NCBI GenBank assembly: GCA_014802265.1
Contig: JAAVCP010000063.1
Span: 1-35,529, forward strand
DNA length: 35,529 nt
Direction: 5' to 3'
Origin: Bacteroides sp.
GTDB lineage: Bacteria; Bacteroidota; Bacteroidia; Bacteroidales; Muribaculaceae
Below, piece after piece: positions 17,755 to 26,233 of this stretch (position 1 is its first letter; every line of letters starts with the position of its first letter). The position numbers and the translations under genes are program-made. A model generated the notes under the pieces. The model saw only the letters and a program-made list of their open reading frames with translations, searched no databases and was not told the origin of the DNA.

Positions 17755-19896
17755 ATGAAAAGATTCCTAACCGGATCATTGACAGCTCTTATGTTAATGA
17801 CAATGACAAATGAATCAGAGGGAGCGGGTAGAAATCCGTTGCTTGTTCCCTCCAGTGCCCCTTTCCAAAGTGTGCCGTTTGACAAACTGACATTTTCCGA
17901 TTATGAAGATGCCATCATAGAGTCAATCAAAATCCATAATGGAGAACTCGATGCCATCACATCGGTGGCAGAAGCTCCGACATTTGAAAACACCATAGCG
18001 GCTTTCGATCGCAGTGGTCGATTGCTTAATGAATCAGTATTAGCTCTCGGTAATCTTGAGGCGGCACTTGGCGACACGGTGCTTATGAATATCATGGCAA
18101 AGGTAACTCCTCTTATGTCGCAACATTCCACAGATATTCTTCTTAATGAGAAGTTATGGGACAGGATAAAAAGTGTATATGACAACAAAGGTTCACGCAA
18201 TGATCTTTCTTCGGAGGCAGTACGTCTGATTGACGAGACCTATCGTAGTTTTGCAGAAAGTGGTGCCAATCTTCAGGGGGCTGCCAGGGATAAATATAAA
18301 AATCTCACATCGGAACTTTCTGAATTGACAGTGAAATACGGACAGAATGTCACTAATGAAATGGCAGATCCAAAGAATCGTCTTTGGATTAAGGAGGCAG
18401 ATACGGCAGGACTTCCCCCAAGCATTAAGCTTGCTGCCCGTGAAGCTGCAAAGGAGGCTCTTTTGGAGGAGGGTAAGGCAGATGATGAGAACCTTTATAT
18501 GATTTCGCTCTTTGCCCCATCTTACGGACCTTTCATGAAATATGCCGACAACAGGGAGCTTCGTGAGAAGCTTTACAGGATGTATAGCTCCCGTAATTTT
18601 GGAGGTGCCTATGACAATACCCAGATTTTGAAAGATATTGCCAATATTCGTCTTGAGATTGCTAATCTGATGGGTAAGGAATCATTTGCCGAATATCATC
18701 TGCAGGGTACCATGGCTGCCAACGTAGCAACTGTGATGAATCTTCTTGAAGAGCTCAGAGAGAACTATACTGAGCCTATGAAAGCAGAGTTGAATGAGAT
18801 TGAAACTTTTGCCCAGCAGACAGAGGGAGGTGATTTTAAAATCATGCCATGGGATTACTCTTATTGGGCAAACAGACTGAAAAATGAGCGTTACGCTTTT
18901 AATGAAGAGGAAATGAAGCCTTATTTTGAACTTGAGAACACCATTAAAGGAGTGCTTGGGCTGGCAACTAAGCTATATGGATATAAATTTAAGGAGAACA
19001 AGAAAATTCCGGTATATCATCCCGATGTCAAGGCTTATGAGGTTTATGAAAAAGACGGAACAATTTTAGGGGTGCTTTATGCCGACTTCTTCTATCGTCC
19101 TGGTAAGGGTCCGGGAGCATGGATGACCGAGTTCCGCACTGAAACAAAAGACGACAATGGGAATCGTACACTTCCTTTGATTTCAATTGTATGTAATTTC
19201 TCAAAACCTGTTGGTAATGAGCCGGTATTGCTTACTCCGGCAGAAGTTGAGACTTTCCTTCATGAGTTCGGACATGCACTTCATGGGCTTTCAGCACAAG
19301 CCACATATTCTTCTTTAAGCGGCACAAATGTGTATCATGATTTCGTAGAGCTTTTCTCTCAATTTAATGAAAACTACATGACGGAAAAAGAGTTTCTTGA
19401 TGGATTTGCCCGCCACTATAAAACCGGAAAGAAAATGCCCTCAGAATTAATTGAAAAGTTTGTAACTGCCAACCGTTTCGGAGCCGCTTATGCCTGCATG
19501 CGTCAGTTGGGATTCGGCTATCTTGACATGGCTTATCATTCAATAAAGGAGCCATTGCGTGCAAGTGCCGACATAGAGGCGTTTGAAGAGAAGGCTCAGG
19601 ATCCGGTGAGAATTTTTGATGTGGTGGAGGGATGTGTGACATCTCCATCTTTCGGACATGTTTTCTCCGGAGGGTATGCTGCCGGTTATTACGGCTACAA
19701 GTGGGCTGAATTGCTCGATGCAGATGCTTTCGCTGCGTTTAAGGAAAATGGTATCTTTGACAAGATTACAGCAGATAAGTTCAAGAAGATGCTTCAGGCA
19801 GGTGGAACTGTTGACCCGCATGATCTTTATCTTGAATTCCGAGGTAAAGAACCAAGTGTTGATGCTCTCTTGCGTCGTGACGGCATAAAGAAGTAA
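17755..19896 (+). CDS. M3 family metallopeptidase (peptidyl-dipeptidase Dcp-like)
   Basis: This 713-residue zinc peptidase of the oligopeptidase A/Dcp group cleaves short peptides. The catalytic HEFGHALHG has zinc ligands His503 and His507 and catalytic Glu504; the third ligand follows in YHDFVELFSQFNENYM, about 28 residues on. The N-terminal part is all-helical, as expected (ENTIAAFDRSGRLLNE, LYRMYSSRNFGG). A signal peptide is likely (MKRFLTGSLTALMLMTMTNESEGAG), pointing to a periplasmic enzyme, as is common for Bacteroidetes Dcp. It has its own terminator and follows another exported peptidase, so the pair could finish peptide breakdown in the periplasm. Confidence 0.95.
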   Translation: MKRFLTGSLTALMLMTMTNESEGAGRNPLLVPSSAPFQSVPFDKLTFSDYEDAIIESIKIHNGELDAITSVAEAPTFENTIAAFDRSGRLLNESVLALGNLEAALGDTVLMNIMAKVTPLMSQHSTDILLNEKLWDRIKSVYDNKGSRNDLSSEAVRLIDETYRSFAESGANLQGAARDKYKNLTSELSELTVKYGQNVTNEMADPKNRLWIKEADTAGLPPSIKLAAREAAKEALLEEGKADDENLYMISLFAPSYGPFMKYADNRELREKLYRMYSSRNFGGAYDNTQILKDIANIRLEIANLMGKESFAEYHLQGTMAANVATVMNLLEELRENYTEPMKAELNEIETFAQQTEGGDFKIMPWDYSYWANRLKNERYAFNEEEMKPYFELENTIKGVLGLATKLYGYKFKENKKIPVYHPDVKAYEVYEKDGTILGVLYADFFYRPGKGPGAWMTEFRTETKDDNGNRTLPLISIVCNFSKPVGNEPVLLTPAEVETFLHEFGHALHGLSAQATYSSLSGTNVYHDFVELFSQFNENYMTEKEFLDGFARHYKTGKKMPSELIEKFVTANRFGAAYACMRQLGFGYLDMAYHSIKEPLRASADIEAFEEKAQDPVRIFDVVEGCVTSPSFGHVFSGGYAAGYYGYKWAELLDADAFAAFKENGIFDKITADKFKKMLQAGGTVDPHDLYLEFRGKEPSVDALLRRDGIKK

Positions 19897-19913
19897 GTAT
19901 AGATATAATATGG

Positions 19914-19957
19914 ATACGGGCTGAAGATTCAAATAATCTTCAGCCCGTATTTTTATT
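19914..19957 (+). terminator. Rho-independent terminator after the M3 gene
   Basis: A perfect 16-bp stem (19914-19929 with 19935-19950), a 5-nt loop (caaat) and a T-run at 19951-19957. It also separates this gene from the convergent sigma factor gene. Confidence 0.92.
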
Positions 19958-19995
19958 CAGTTAAACCTTAAAATTAGAAAAAGATCCATGGCCTT

Positions 19996-20856
19996 TTATT
20001 CGCCAAGATAACTCTTGAGAAGTTTACTCTTCTGCCCTTTAAGTCGGCGGATAGCTTTTTCCTTAATCTGACGCACACGTTCACGAGTCAGATCAAATTT
20101 TGCACCGATTTCCTCAAGGGTCATTTCCTGACAGCCAATTCCGAAAAACATTTTCAGAATTTCACGCTCGCGATCGAAAAGCTGTTTAAGAGCACGGTCA
20201 ACCTCCTTTGAAAGACTTTCCTGATTTAGGGAAGAGTCTGCCATAGGACTGTCATCATTGGGAAGCACATCAAGAAGAGAATTGTCTTCACCATCAACAA
20301 AAGGAGCATCAACAGAGATGTGACGACCGGATACTTTCAGAGTGTCGGAAATTTTATCAACGGGGATACCAAGACGATCAGCAAGTTCTTCAGGAGAGGG
20401 ACGACGCTCGTTCTCCTGTTCAAACTTAGAGAGTTCTTTGCTAATCTTATTTAGTGAGCCAACTTGGTTAAGTGGCAGACGCACAATACGGCTTTGTTCA
20501 GCCAACGCCTGAAGGATAGACTGACGAATCCACCATACTGCATAAGAAATAAATTTAAAACCTCTCGTCTCATCAAATTTCTGTGCGGCACGGATAAGAC
20601 CGAGATTCCCTTCATTGATGAGATCAGGAAGACTAAGTCCCTGATTCTGATATTGCTTGGCAACCGACACAACGAAACGGAGATTAGCCTTAGTAAGCTT
20701 CTCCAAAGCTGCGTGGTCACCTTTTTTAATACGTTGAGCAAGTTCTACCTCTTCACTTACAGAAATCAGTTCCTCACGGCCAATTTCCTGTAGATACTTG
20801 TCAAGAGATGCACTTTCACGGTTTGTAATTGATTTGGTTATCTTTAATTGTCTCAT
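19996..20856 (-). CDS. rpoD: Primary RNA polymerase sigma factor of the Bacteroidetes type
   Basis: This 286-residue sigma-70 factor directs housekeeping transcription. It lacks region 1.1, like the sigma-ABfr group of Bacteroidetes, and begins [15 protein letters not shown] with region 1.2 ([15 protein letters not shown]). It then shows region 2 ([37 protein letters not shown], and the -10-binding [20 protein letters not shown]), region 3 (SIDAP-equivalent [18 protein letters not shown]) and region 4 with its HTH ([29 protein letters not shown]). I rejected a TTG start at 20868 because the ATG at 20856 gives the standard N-terminus and has a purine-rich GGAAGGGA just upstream. It should recognise the TTTG/TAnnTTTG promoters seen throughout this window. 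Confidence 0.97.
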   Translation of the reverse strand: MRQLKITKSITNRESASLDKYLQEIGREELISVSEEVELAQRIKKGDHAALEKLTKANLRFVVSVAKQYQNQGLSLPDLINEGNLGLIRAAQKFDETRGFKFISYAVWWIRQSILQALAEQSRIVRLPLNQVGSLNKISKELSKFEQENERRPSPEELADRLGIPVDKISDTLKVSGRHISVDAPFVDGEDNSLLDVLPNDDSPMADSSLNQESLSKEVDRALKQLFDREREILKMFFGIGCQEMTLEEIGAKFDLTRERVRQIKEKAIRRLKGQKSKLLKSYLGE

Positions 20857-20878
20857 ATTCCCTTCCAAAAAATTGTTG

Positions 20879-20910
20879 CAAAGTTAGCTGATTTATTTCA
20901 GATATGCAAA
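20879..20910 (-). promoter_or_regulatory. Promoter of the primary sigma factor gene
   Basis: On the minus strand TTTG (20907-20910), a 20-nt spacer and TAACTTTG (20879-20886) form a full consensus promoter. The leader is only about 15 nt. Confidence 0.75.
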
Positions 20911-20986
20911 TTTTAGAGATAAATCAGCTTACTTTTAAACGTTTCAAAACTATGTTTTGTTGTGTGGCTATGAAAATAATTTTATA

Positions 20987-21021
20987 AAAAATCCATCTGC
21001 TGAAACAGCAGATGGATTTTT
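20987..21021 (-). terminator. Rho-independent terminator after htrA
   Basis: A perfect 16-bp stem (20987-21002 with 21006-21021) with an AAA loop. The A-rich and T-rich arm ends give a T-run on the minus strand, just past the htrA stop. It separates htrA from the sigma factor gene transcribed in the same direction. Confidence 0.9.
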
Positions 21022-21054
21022 AGGTGTTAAAAGAACCTTGATAGCGCAGAATTA

Positions 21055-22542
21055 TTATTCCTCAGCGAGATTCACAGCATAATAATATTTCTTTCCGGTA
21101 GGATATAGACCTGTAAGGAACATAACTTTATCAGAGTCATCCGATTTCATGATTTGATTGTATATCATCTCTACGTCATCGGAGGTGCTGACGGCTCTGC
21201 CATTGATTTCAACGATGATAAATCCGTCTTTCACACCTGCATCACGGAATGCTCCATTCTTTAAGCCTGTTACTTTGACACCATTAGATATGCCAAGACT
21301 GCGTTTAGTCTCATCATTCAGTTTCATGAATGCACAACCGATCTCGGAGAAGTCACCTTTCTTGGTTATTGTAGTGTTACCCTGGGTATTACGTAGGGTG
21401 CCGCTCTTGACTTCTTTCTTGTTGTCACGATAATAGGTGACAGTAATTTGATCGCCTGGACGGAATTTATTAAGCTGCTCTACGAGCTGTGCAAAGTTAT
21501 GTACATCCACATTGTTGATTGCAGTAATCACATCATCTTCCTGTAAGCCAAGTTCTTTGGCGGTACTCCTGTCAGTGACTGATTTCACGATAAGACCGGC
21601 TTTCACGGCTGTGATATTCTTTTCCTTTGCGAGTTTCGCATCAAGTTCTACCACAGCACACCCAAGCACGGCACGCTGCACTGTTCCATATTGACGCAGG
21701 TCAGTCATTACCTTCTTTACAATAGTAGTGGGAATAGCAAACGAGAAGCCGGAGTAACTACCGGTATTGGAGTATATTGCAGAGTTGATTCCAATAAGTT
21801 CACCCTTAAGGTTTACAAGTGCACCTCCAGAATTACCAGGATTTAGGGCTGCATCTGTTTGTATAAATGACTCAATTCCCATCTTTCCGTTTCTGGAATT
21901 ATGGTTAAGACTGCGTGCCTTTGCACTTACGATACCGGCTGTCACGGTTGAATTGAAGCCGAATGGATTACCAACAGCGAGTACCCATTCACCGATTTTT
22001 ACATCTTCACTGTTGCCAAATGTTATCGGAGAAAGTTTTTCCGCATCAATCTTTATGAGAGCGAGGTCAGTTGCCTCATCAGTTCCAATGATTCGTGCTT
22101 CGTATGTAGAGTTGTCGTTTAGAAGTACTTCCAGTTTGTCAGCACCGTCGACTACATGATTATTGGTGACTATATACCCATCATCAGTAATAATCACACC
22201 AGAGCCGAGACCACTCTGTACGGGCTCATTACTACGCTGTTGCTGGCGGGGTTGCTGGCGCTCCTGGGGACCGAAAAAGAAGTCAAACATACCAAATGGA
22301 TCGTAGCCACCCCCGTTTCCATAGGGATTTTGACGTTGGGTAGTAAAACTTTTGATACATACCACAGCGTTGACAGTATTTTCAGCTGCCACAGTGAAGT
22401 CAGTTTCAAAAGATGCTCCTGAGGCAGTACGAATAAACTGAGGGGGATTTCCCTCTGCATGATTGTCGGCACATGCCGGCGACACAATGATTGCCAGGGC
22501 GGCTGCGATGGCGGGAATGCTGTATCTTTTCATGTTGATCAT
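21055..22542 (-). CDS. degP: Do/DegP-family periplasmic serine protease (HtrA)
   Basis: This envelope quality-control protease and chaperone has about 495 residues: a signal peptide (MKRYSIPAIAAALAIIVSPACA), a Gln/Arg/Pro-rich loop (residues 70-108, including FFFGPQERQQPRQQQRSN), a trypsin-like domain and two PDZ domains. The triad is visible as NNHVVDGAD (His), TDLALIKID (Asp) and NPGNSGGAL (Ser). The first PDZ includes AGLIVKSVTDRSTAKELGLQEDDVI and the second GFIIVEINGRAVSTSDDVEMIYNQI. An ATG at 22533 (MKRYS) is an equally plausible start and gives a cleaner signal peptide. It is monocistronic with its own terminator. Stress control is expected but not visible. Confidence 0.95.
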   Translation of the reverse strand: MINMKRYSIPAIAAALAIIVSPACADNHAEGNPPQFIRTASGASFETDFTVAAENTVNAVVCIKSFTTQRQNPYGNGGGYDPFGMFDFFFGPQERQQPRQQQRSNEPVQSGLGSGVIITDDGYIVTNNHVVDGADKLEVLLNDNSTYEARIIGTDEATDLALIKIDAEKLSPITFGNSEDVKIGEWVLAVGNPFGFNSTVTAGIVSAKARSLNHNSRNGKMGIESFIQTDAALNPGNSGGALVNLKGELIGINSAIYSNTGSYSGFSFAIPTTIVKKVMTDLRQYGTVQRAVLGCAVVELDAKLAKEKNITAVKAGLIVKSVTDRSTAKELGLQEDDVITAINNVDVHNFAQLVEQLNKFRPGDQITVTYYRDNKKEVKSGTLRNTQGNTTITKKGDFSEIGCAFMKLNDETKRSLGISNGVKVTGLKNGAFRDAGVKDGFIIVEINGRAVSTSDDVEMIYNQIMKSDDSDKVMFLTGLYPTGKKYYYAVNLAEE

Positions 22543-22656
22543 TTATGATAAGGTTTTATTTATTCAACTTTGTTGTGGAAAACTTTTGTGGAAGTTTTAA
22601 TCACAGGATTCAAGACTGATAAAGGAGTTTACCATGCCTTGTTGTTTTATTAAATG

Positions 22657-22664
22657 CAAAATTA
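22657..22664 (-). promoter_or_regulatory. Possible -7 element of htrA
   Basis: TAATTTTG on the minus strand fits the consensus, with GC context. No TTTG lies at the right distance (nearest at 22694-22697, 29 nt away), so the promoter may be weak or need an activator. The leader would be about 105 nt. Confidence 0.4.
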
Positions 22665-22756
22665 AAGCCATTATTATAAATATGGATATAAAACAAATGT
22701 ATTTTAAGTTAATTTAATAAAAACAAAAATGAAGATTTAAAATATTTAAAAATTGC

Positions 22757-22786
22757 TTGAAGAATATAAAATTTAAATTAATTTTG
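22757..22786 (+). promoter_or_regulatory. Promoter of the NlpC/P60 lipoprotein gene
   Basis: TTG at 22757-22759, a 19-nt spacer and TAATTTTG at 22779-22786. This places the transcription start near 22793 and excludes the TTG-initiated longer frame (22796) as a sensible start. Confidence 0.65.
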
Positions 22787-22840
22787 CAACCGTAATTGTC
22801 AGGGGGCAAGTCCATATTGGTTTGCCAAGGCAATCCGAAA

Positions 22841-23389
22841 ATGAAATATCAGTCAATGAAGAAGTGTAAAGATCTATCAGTATTTCTTTTATCCATGTCT
22901 TTTCTGTTGCTTGCGGTAGGGTGTAAATCATCACATAAAAATACCGATACTGTGAGAGAAGAAACAATGGTCACGGTAACGCAGAAACAGAAGGGGAGTA
23001 GCAGTAAGATTGTAAATGAGGCAAAAAAGTGGTTGGGCACTCCTTATAAATATGCTGATTGGGAACGAGGCAAAGGTACCGATTGCTCGGGAATGGTCTG
23101 TAAGGTTTACGAAGCAGCCATAGGAGTGAAATTGCCTCGTAATTCCAAACAGCAATCGGAGTATTGTAGAAAACTAAAGAAAAAAGATGTCCACGCCGGG
23201 GATTTGGTTTTTTTTGCCACAGGCAAGGATAAACATGCAGTTTCACATGTAGGTATCATGATTGATGATGAGCAGTTCATTCATGCTTCAACAAAAAAGG
23301 GAGTAATCATATCGGAGGTGTCAACTCCATATTATGAACGTACATTTATCATGTATGGCAGAGTGCCTGATTGGGATCCGAGTAAATAG
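22841..23389 (+). CDS. NlpC/P60 (C40) cell-wall hydrolase lipoprotein
   Basis: This 182-residue peptidoglycan endopeptidase probably cuts stem-peptide bonds in the periplasm. It has an N-terminal lipoprotein signal ending in LLLAVGC with Cys28. The C40 domain (about 54-175) carries the catalytic Cys82 in GTDCSGMVCKVY, His136 in SHVGIMI and a further polar residue, His148, in FIHAS, preceded by the usual AKKWLGTPYKYA. The start is the ATG at 22841; MKKCKDL at 22856 is another option. Length and layout match the Spr/NlpC small lipoproteins. It stands alone, with its own promoter. Confidence 0.93.
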   Translation: MKYQSMKKCKDLSVFLLSMSFLLLAVGCKSSHKNTDTVREETMVTVTQKQKGSSSKIVNEAKKWLGTPYKYADWERGKGTDCSGMVCKVYEAAIGVKLPRNSKQQSEYCRKLKKKDVHAGDLVFFATGKDKHAVSHVGIMIDDEQFIHASTKKGVIISEVSTPYYERTFIMYGRVPDWDPSK

Positions 23390-23436
23390 AATAAATGTAT
23401 TTTTAGGATGGCAAAAGGAAAGTTGGTGTAAAATTA

Positions 23437-23468
23437 TTTGTGAGTCTTGATAAAAATTATTAACTTCG
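23437..23468 (+). promoter_or_regulatory. Promoter of the DUF3127 gene
   Basis: TTTG at 23437-23440, a 20-nt spacer and TAACTTCG at 23461-23468, the same -7 variant as in the dxs operon promoter. Confidence 0.7.
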
Positions 23469-23518
23469 CAGAATAAAGTTTTATAGGTAAAAGGAAACAC
23501 AAATAATCTATATAAATT

Positions 23519-23974
23519 ATGGAGTTAAGCGGAAGGATAATCCTTGATATTCCCATGCAGACAGGAACGTCTAAAATGGGCAATCCCTGGAAGAAAAAAG
23601 AATGGGTGCTTGAGACATTCGGTGCCTATCCCAGAAAAGTTAAATTCCACATCTTTGGCGACCGTGCAGAGACCATTCAATTTGAACTTGGGAAAGACTA
23701 TACCGTGTCGTTTGATTTGGAGAGCAGAGAGTTTAATGGCAAATGGTATACAGACGTAAGCGTTTTTGCAGCACGGGAATACGTTGATGCCACCTCCCAA
23801 CAGCCTCAAGGTTATACTGCCGCACCGCAGGGAATGCCCTATGGTGGTGCTACTCCACAGCCTGCCTTCCAGCAGCCAATTCCCCAGGGAGGTATACCTC
23901 AATACGGCATACCACAGCAACCTACTTTTAGCCCTACACCTGGTGGTATGGCTGAGGAGGATCTCCCTTTCTAA
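23519..23974 (+). CDS. DUF3127 OB-fold protein with SSB-like acidic tail
   Basis: A 151-residue protein. The N-terminal 85 residues match the DUF3127 pattern known in Bacteroidetes (GRIILDIPMQTGTSKMGNPW, WVLETFGAYPRKVKFHIFGDRAE, VSFDLESREFNGKWYTDV) and are probably an OB fold. A Gln/Pro/Gly-rich disordered linker (95-143) follows, and the chain ends in EEDLPF. This linker-plus-tip architecture is that of single-stranded DNA-binding protein, whose acidic DDDIPF-like tip recruits partners. A role in ssDNA handling is therefore a reasonable inference but unproven. The final 24 coding bases and stop codon lie inside the 168-bp segment duplicated by the adjacent IS; the gene itself is intact. Confidence 0.8.
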   Translation: MELSGRIILDIPMQTGTSKMGNPWKKKEWVLETFGAYPRKVKFHIFGDRAETIQFELGKDYTVSFDLESREFNGKWYTDVSVFAAREYVDATSQQPQGYTAAPQGMPYGGATPQPAFQQPIPQGGIPQYGIPQQPTFSPTPGGMAEEDLPF

Positions 23975-24113
23975 AAAATATAGCAAAATAATTCTCTTTC
24001 AAAAAAATATTACGGTTTATGGTAATTCAATACCATGAACCGTAACATTTTTAACCCTTTTTCACCCTTTTTTAGAACTCTTATTTTGAGGAATGAGGAT
24101 TTTTTTGTAATTT
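23946..24113. repeat. 168-bp direct repeat, left copy (IS target duplication)
   Basis: Bases 23946-24113 recur at 26066-26233 at a constant offset of 2120 with no indel and three transitions (24007, 24032, 24037 against 26127, 26152, 26157). It covers the end of the DUF3127 gene, its hairpin and part of the downstream promoter, and directly abuts the left end of the IS. Confidence 0.95.
24011..24044 (+). terminator. Hairpin downstream of the DUF3127 gene
   Basis: A 13-bp stem (24011-24023 with 24032-24044) with one T-G pair, followed by aacattttt. It lies 37 bp after the stop codon and is the likely terminator. Confidence 0.75.
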
Positions 24114-24115
24114 CC
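24085..24115 (+). promoter_or_regulatory. Broken copy of the glycogen synthase promoter
   Basis: TTTG at 24085-24088 and a 19-nt spacer are intact, but the -7 box now reads TAATTTCC (24108-24115) because the IS begins inside it. It is therefore probably inactive; the working copy lies at 26205-26235. Confidence 0.6.
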
Positions 24116-24140
24116 CGAGTTTGGGAGTTATACCCTATAC

Positions 24141-24176
24141 CAATCGGACACTCAGTAATTTATGAGTGTCCGATTG
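24141..24176 (-). terminator. Hairpin behind the transposase gene, inside the IS
   Basis: A perfect 14-bp stem (24141-24154 with 24163-24176) with an 8-nt loop, 27 bp past the transposase stop. It may end the transposase transcript and also block read-through from the host. Confidence 0.75.
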
Positions 24177-24203
24177 TGCTATTAAATCCAAGTGCTTATA
24201 TTT

Positions 24204-25955
24204 TTAACATTTCTTTAACATTTTAAGATACTGACGCATCTTTCGAGCCAATACTATCTGCCTGTCTATTGGCAGTTTGGCAACTTCACAGCATCTTGAA
24301 CGCAGATGGGTTGCTGTGTATGCCGGCACGTATCCGGTTCCCCTGACCACATTATAGTCCATTCCTGCCAGAGCATCGATTATCTGCTCGGAGGAATACC
24401 GTTGTTCTTCATCCAGACCCTCATTGACCTCCTTCTGGAAGGCTTTCAGCAGAAGGAGCGCCACAAAACATATCGCGAAGTGCGCCCGGATCCTGTCCTC
24501 GCGCTGAAGATAGATGGGACGGGCATTGAACTCGGTCTTTGTCACCCTGAACAGATGCTCTATCTCATAGCGGAAGCCGTTTACATGGAGGATATCGTAG
24601 ACGGAGTCCTCAAGCCTTGTGGCAAGGCAGTTGAGCCCGTCCATGGCTTTCTCTTTCTCTATCATGTCCGCATCGAGGGTCATAACAGTGTTCCCCGCTA
24701 TCTCTCCCTCTTCTGTGCAATGGAGTGTGGCTATCAGACGCCTGGGATCCTGCTGTGTCTGTCTTGATTTCTGCGACCCCAGGTCTATCATCCTTACAGC
24801 CTTTTCAATATGCTGGGTGCGCAGTTGCCTCTGGTAAAGGGCATATTTAGGAGAAAAGGTCACAATCAGCCTCTCTTCGAACGCCTTTACCTTGCCCCTG
24901 TCTTCCTTGAACCAGCGCTCCCTGTAGTATAGGTTCTCCTGCTCCTCATCGAGGTTGAGTTCAGTGATATCGTAAGTCCTGTCCTGCTTGTCACCCAGAC
25001 GTCTCCAGCCTTCTTTCCCAAGAGCCCATTCCCTCATGAGTCTCGGCAACTGGGGGATGGACTGGGTTACGATATAGTTCCTTCCCTCGGTCGTGTTGTA
25101 CTGCCTGTTGTCGATGCTTGCCAGACCAGCGTCGGTACATACGACGAACTCGCCGAGGTTGAACTCATTTGCCAGTATTTCCTCCAATGGCTTGAGGGTC
25201 TGTTGCTCGCTTGTGTTGCCCGGATTGATGCAGAACGCAAGCGGAAGACCGTCAGCGTCCATGAACATCCCCATCTGCACTATCGGATTAGGACGGTGTT
25301 CTTTCGACTTGCCATATCTGCGCAACATGTCCTCCTTCTCTATCTCGAAGTAATAGTTGGTACAGTCATAGTAAATGACTCCTGTTCTGCGTGATAATTC
25401 TTTTTTAGTGGCTTCATACAGGCTTTTCTGGAGGGGAGTAAGCTCCTTTGCCAGAACTTTAAGGAAGCTATAGATATCCTCCAGCGAGAAATCGGGAGCA
25501 TCCACAAAATCGTCCAGGCACTCCCGGGTGGCACGTTTGGAGTCGGGGAACAGAATACGGCACATCACCAGCTTACACAGTATGTCTGCGAAGTCATATT
25601 TGAAACGGTGACGTGACGTAACCTCCGCCGAGAATCTCGAAAGCCCCAGCTTATTGTACAAGGGCAACAGGACCATGTGCCCGCAATGGACGGTTCACCA
25701 CTGACCTGCCTCTATCTTCTTATTGGGATTATAGGTTACAACCACCGAAGCCTTCTCTTCCCTGATGGAGTCGTTTATCTCCTGAAGTTTCTGACGTGCC
25801 CACGCGTCGGCATCTGCGCAGCCATACTTCTCACGGATCTCGGAAGCAGTGCCCAGATCAAGATAACGCGACGAGGATGTGCCTCCTCCTTTCTTACGAA
25901 AACTTTGGAGGATATAGAAATGAGGGTCTTTGCTCTTTGTGATGCTTAAATACAT
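24204..25955 (-). pseudogene. IS1634-family DDE transposase interrupted by an in-frame TGA
   Basis: One reading frame runs from ATG at 25955 (MYLSITKSKDPHFYILQSF) to 24204, 584 codons including a TGA at 25697-25695 after ...IEAGQW. The frame on both sides is the same, so this is a nonsense change, not a frameshift. The larger part carries the IS4-like RNase H-fold catalytic residues: Asp in VIYYDCTNYYFE, Asp in FVVCTDAGLAS and Glu in YEIEHLFRVTKTEFNARPIY. An ATG at 25676, seven codons after the TGA, could allow reinitiation of a 490-residue protein lacking the N-terminus. UGA read-through, a sequencing error and true inactivation remain alternatives. The first part alone is about 86 residues. 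Confidence 0.88.
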
Positions 25956-25982
25956 GACTTTTAGATATAGCACTTTATAGCA

Positions 25983-26014
25983 CAAAGATACAAAGAAAAA
26001 TTGACTCTACCAAA
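25983..26014 (-). promoter_or_regulatory. Transposase promoter inside the IS
   Basis: On the minus strand TTTG (26011-26014), a 20-nt spacer and TATCTTTG (25983-25990) match the Bacteroidetes consensus fully. The leader to the ATG at 25955 is about 20 nt. Confidence 0.7.
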
Positions 26015-26065
26015 TTTAAAGCCAATTATTTACAAAAAAATTTTACCTAAAACTCCCAAACTCCC

Positions 26066-26233
26066 GTATGGCTGAGGAGGATCTCCCTTTCTAAAAAATA
26101 TAGCAAAATAATTCTCTTTCAAAAAAGTATTACGGTTTATGGTAATTCAATGCCATAAACCGTAACATTTTTAACCCTTTTTCACCCTTTTTTAGAACTC
26201 TTATTTTGAGGAATGAGGATTTTTTTGTAATTT
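26066..26233. repeat. 168-bp direct repeat, right copy (IS target duplication)
   Basis: This is the second copy of 23946-24113, with three transitions. It begins with the last codons of the DUF3127 gene (now only a fragment) and ends inside the -7 box of the glycogen synthase promoter, which is completed here by the native downstream sequence. Confidence 0.95.
26131..26164 (+). terminator. Duplicated hairpin, right copy
   Basis: The same 13-bp stem as at 24011-24044. Two of the three repeat differences fall in it, and both keep pairing (T-G against T-A). It may stop transcripts coming out of the IS before the glycogen operon. Confidence 0.65.

Larger units (their letters stand above)
24114..26065 (-). 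mobile_element. IS1634-family insertion sequence
   Basis: The element is about 1952 bp. Its ends carry imperfect terminal inverted repeats with the shared core GAGTTTGGGAGTT (24117-24129 on the plus strand; the complement at 26051-26063), with two to three unmatched bases outside. It holds one transposase frame on the minus strand with its own promoter, and a hairpin behind the gene. By eye it is GC-richer than the surrounding genes, suggesting acquisition from elsewhere. The 168-bp flanking duplication fits the IS1634 family, which is known for very long and variable target repeats. The exact ends are uncertain by 2-3 bp. Confidence 0.9.

Noticed and set aside
26068..26094. Mini-ORF of eight residues (MAEEDLPF) with stop in the right repeat copy
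   Set aside because: It is simply the duplicated tail of the DUF3127 gene, and it lies upstream of the predicted promoter, so it is probably not expressed.
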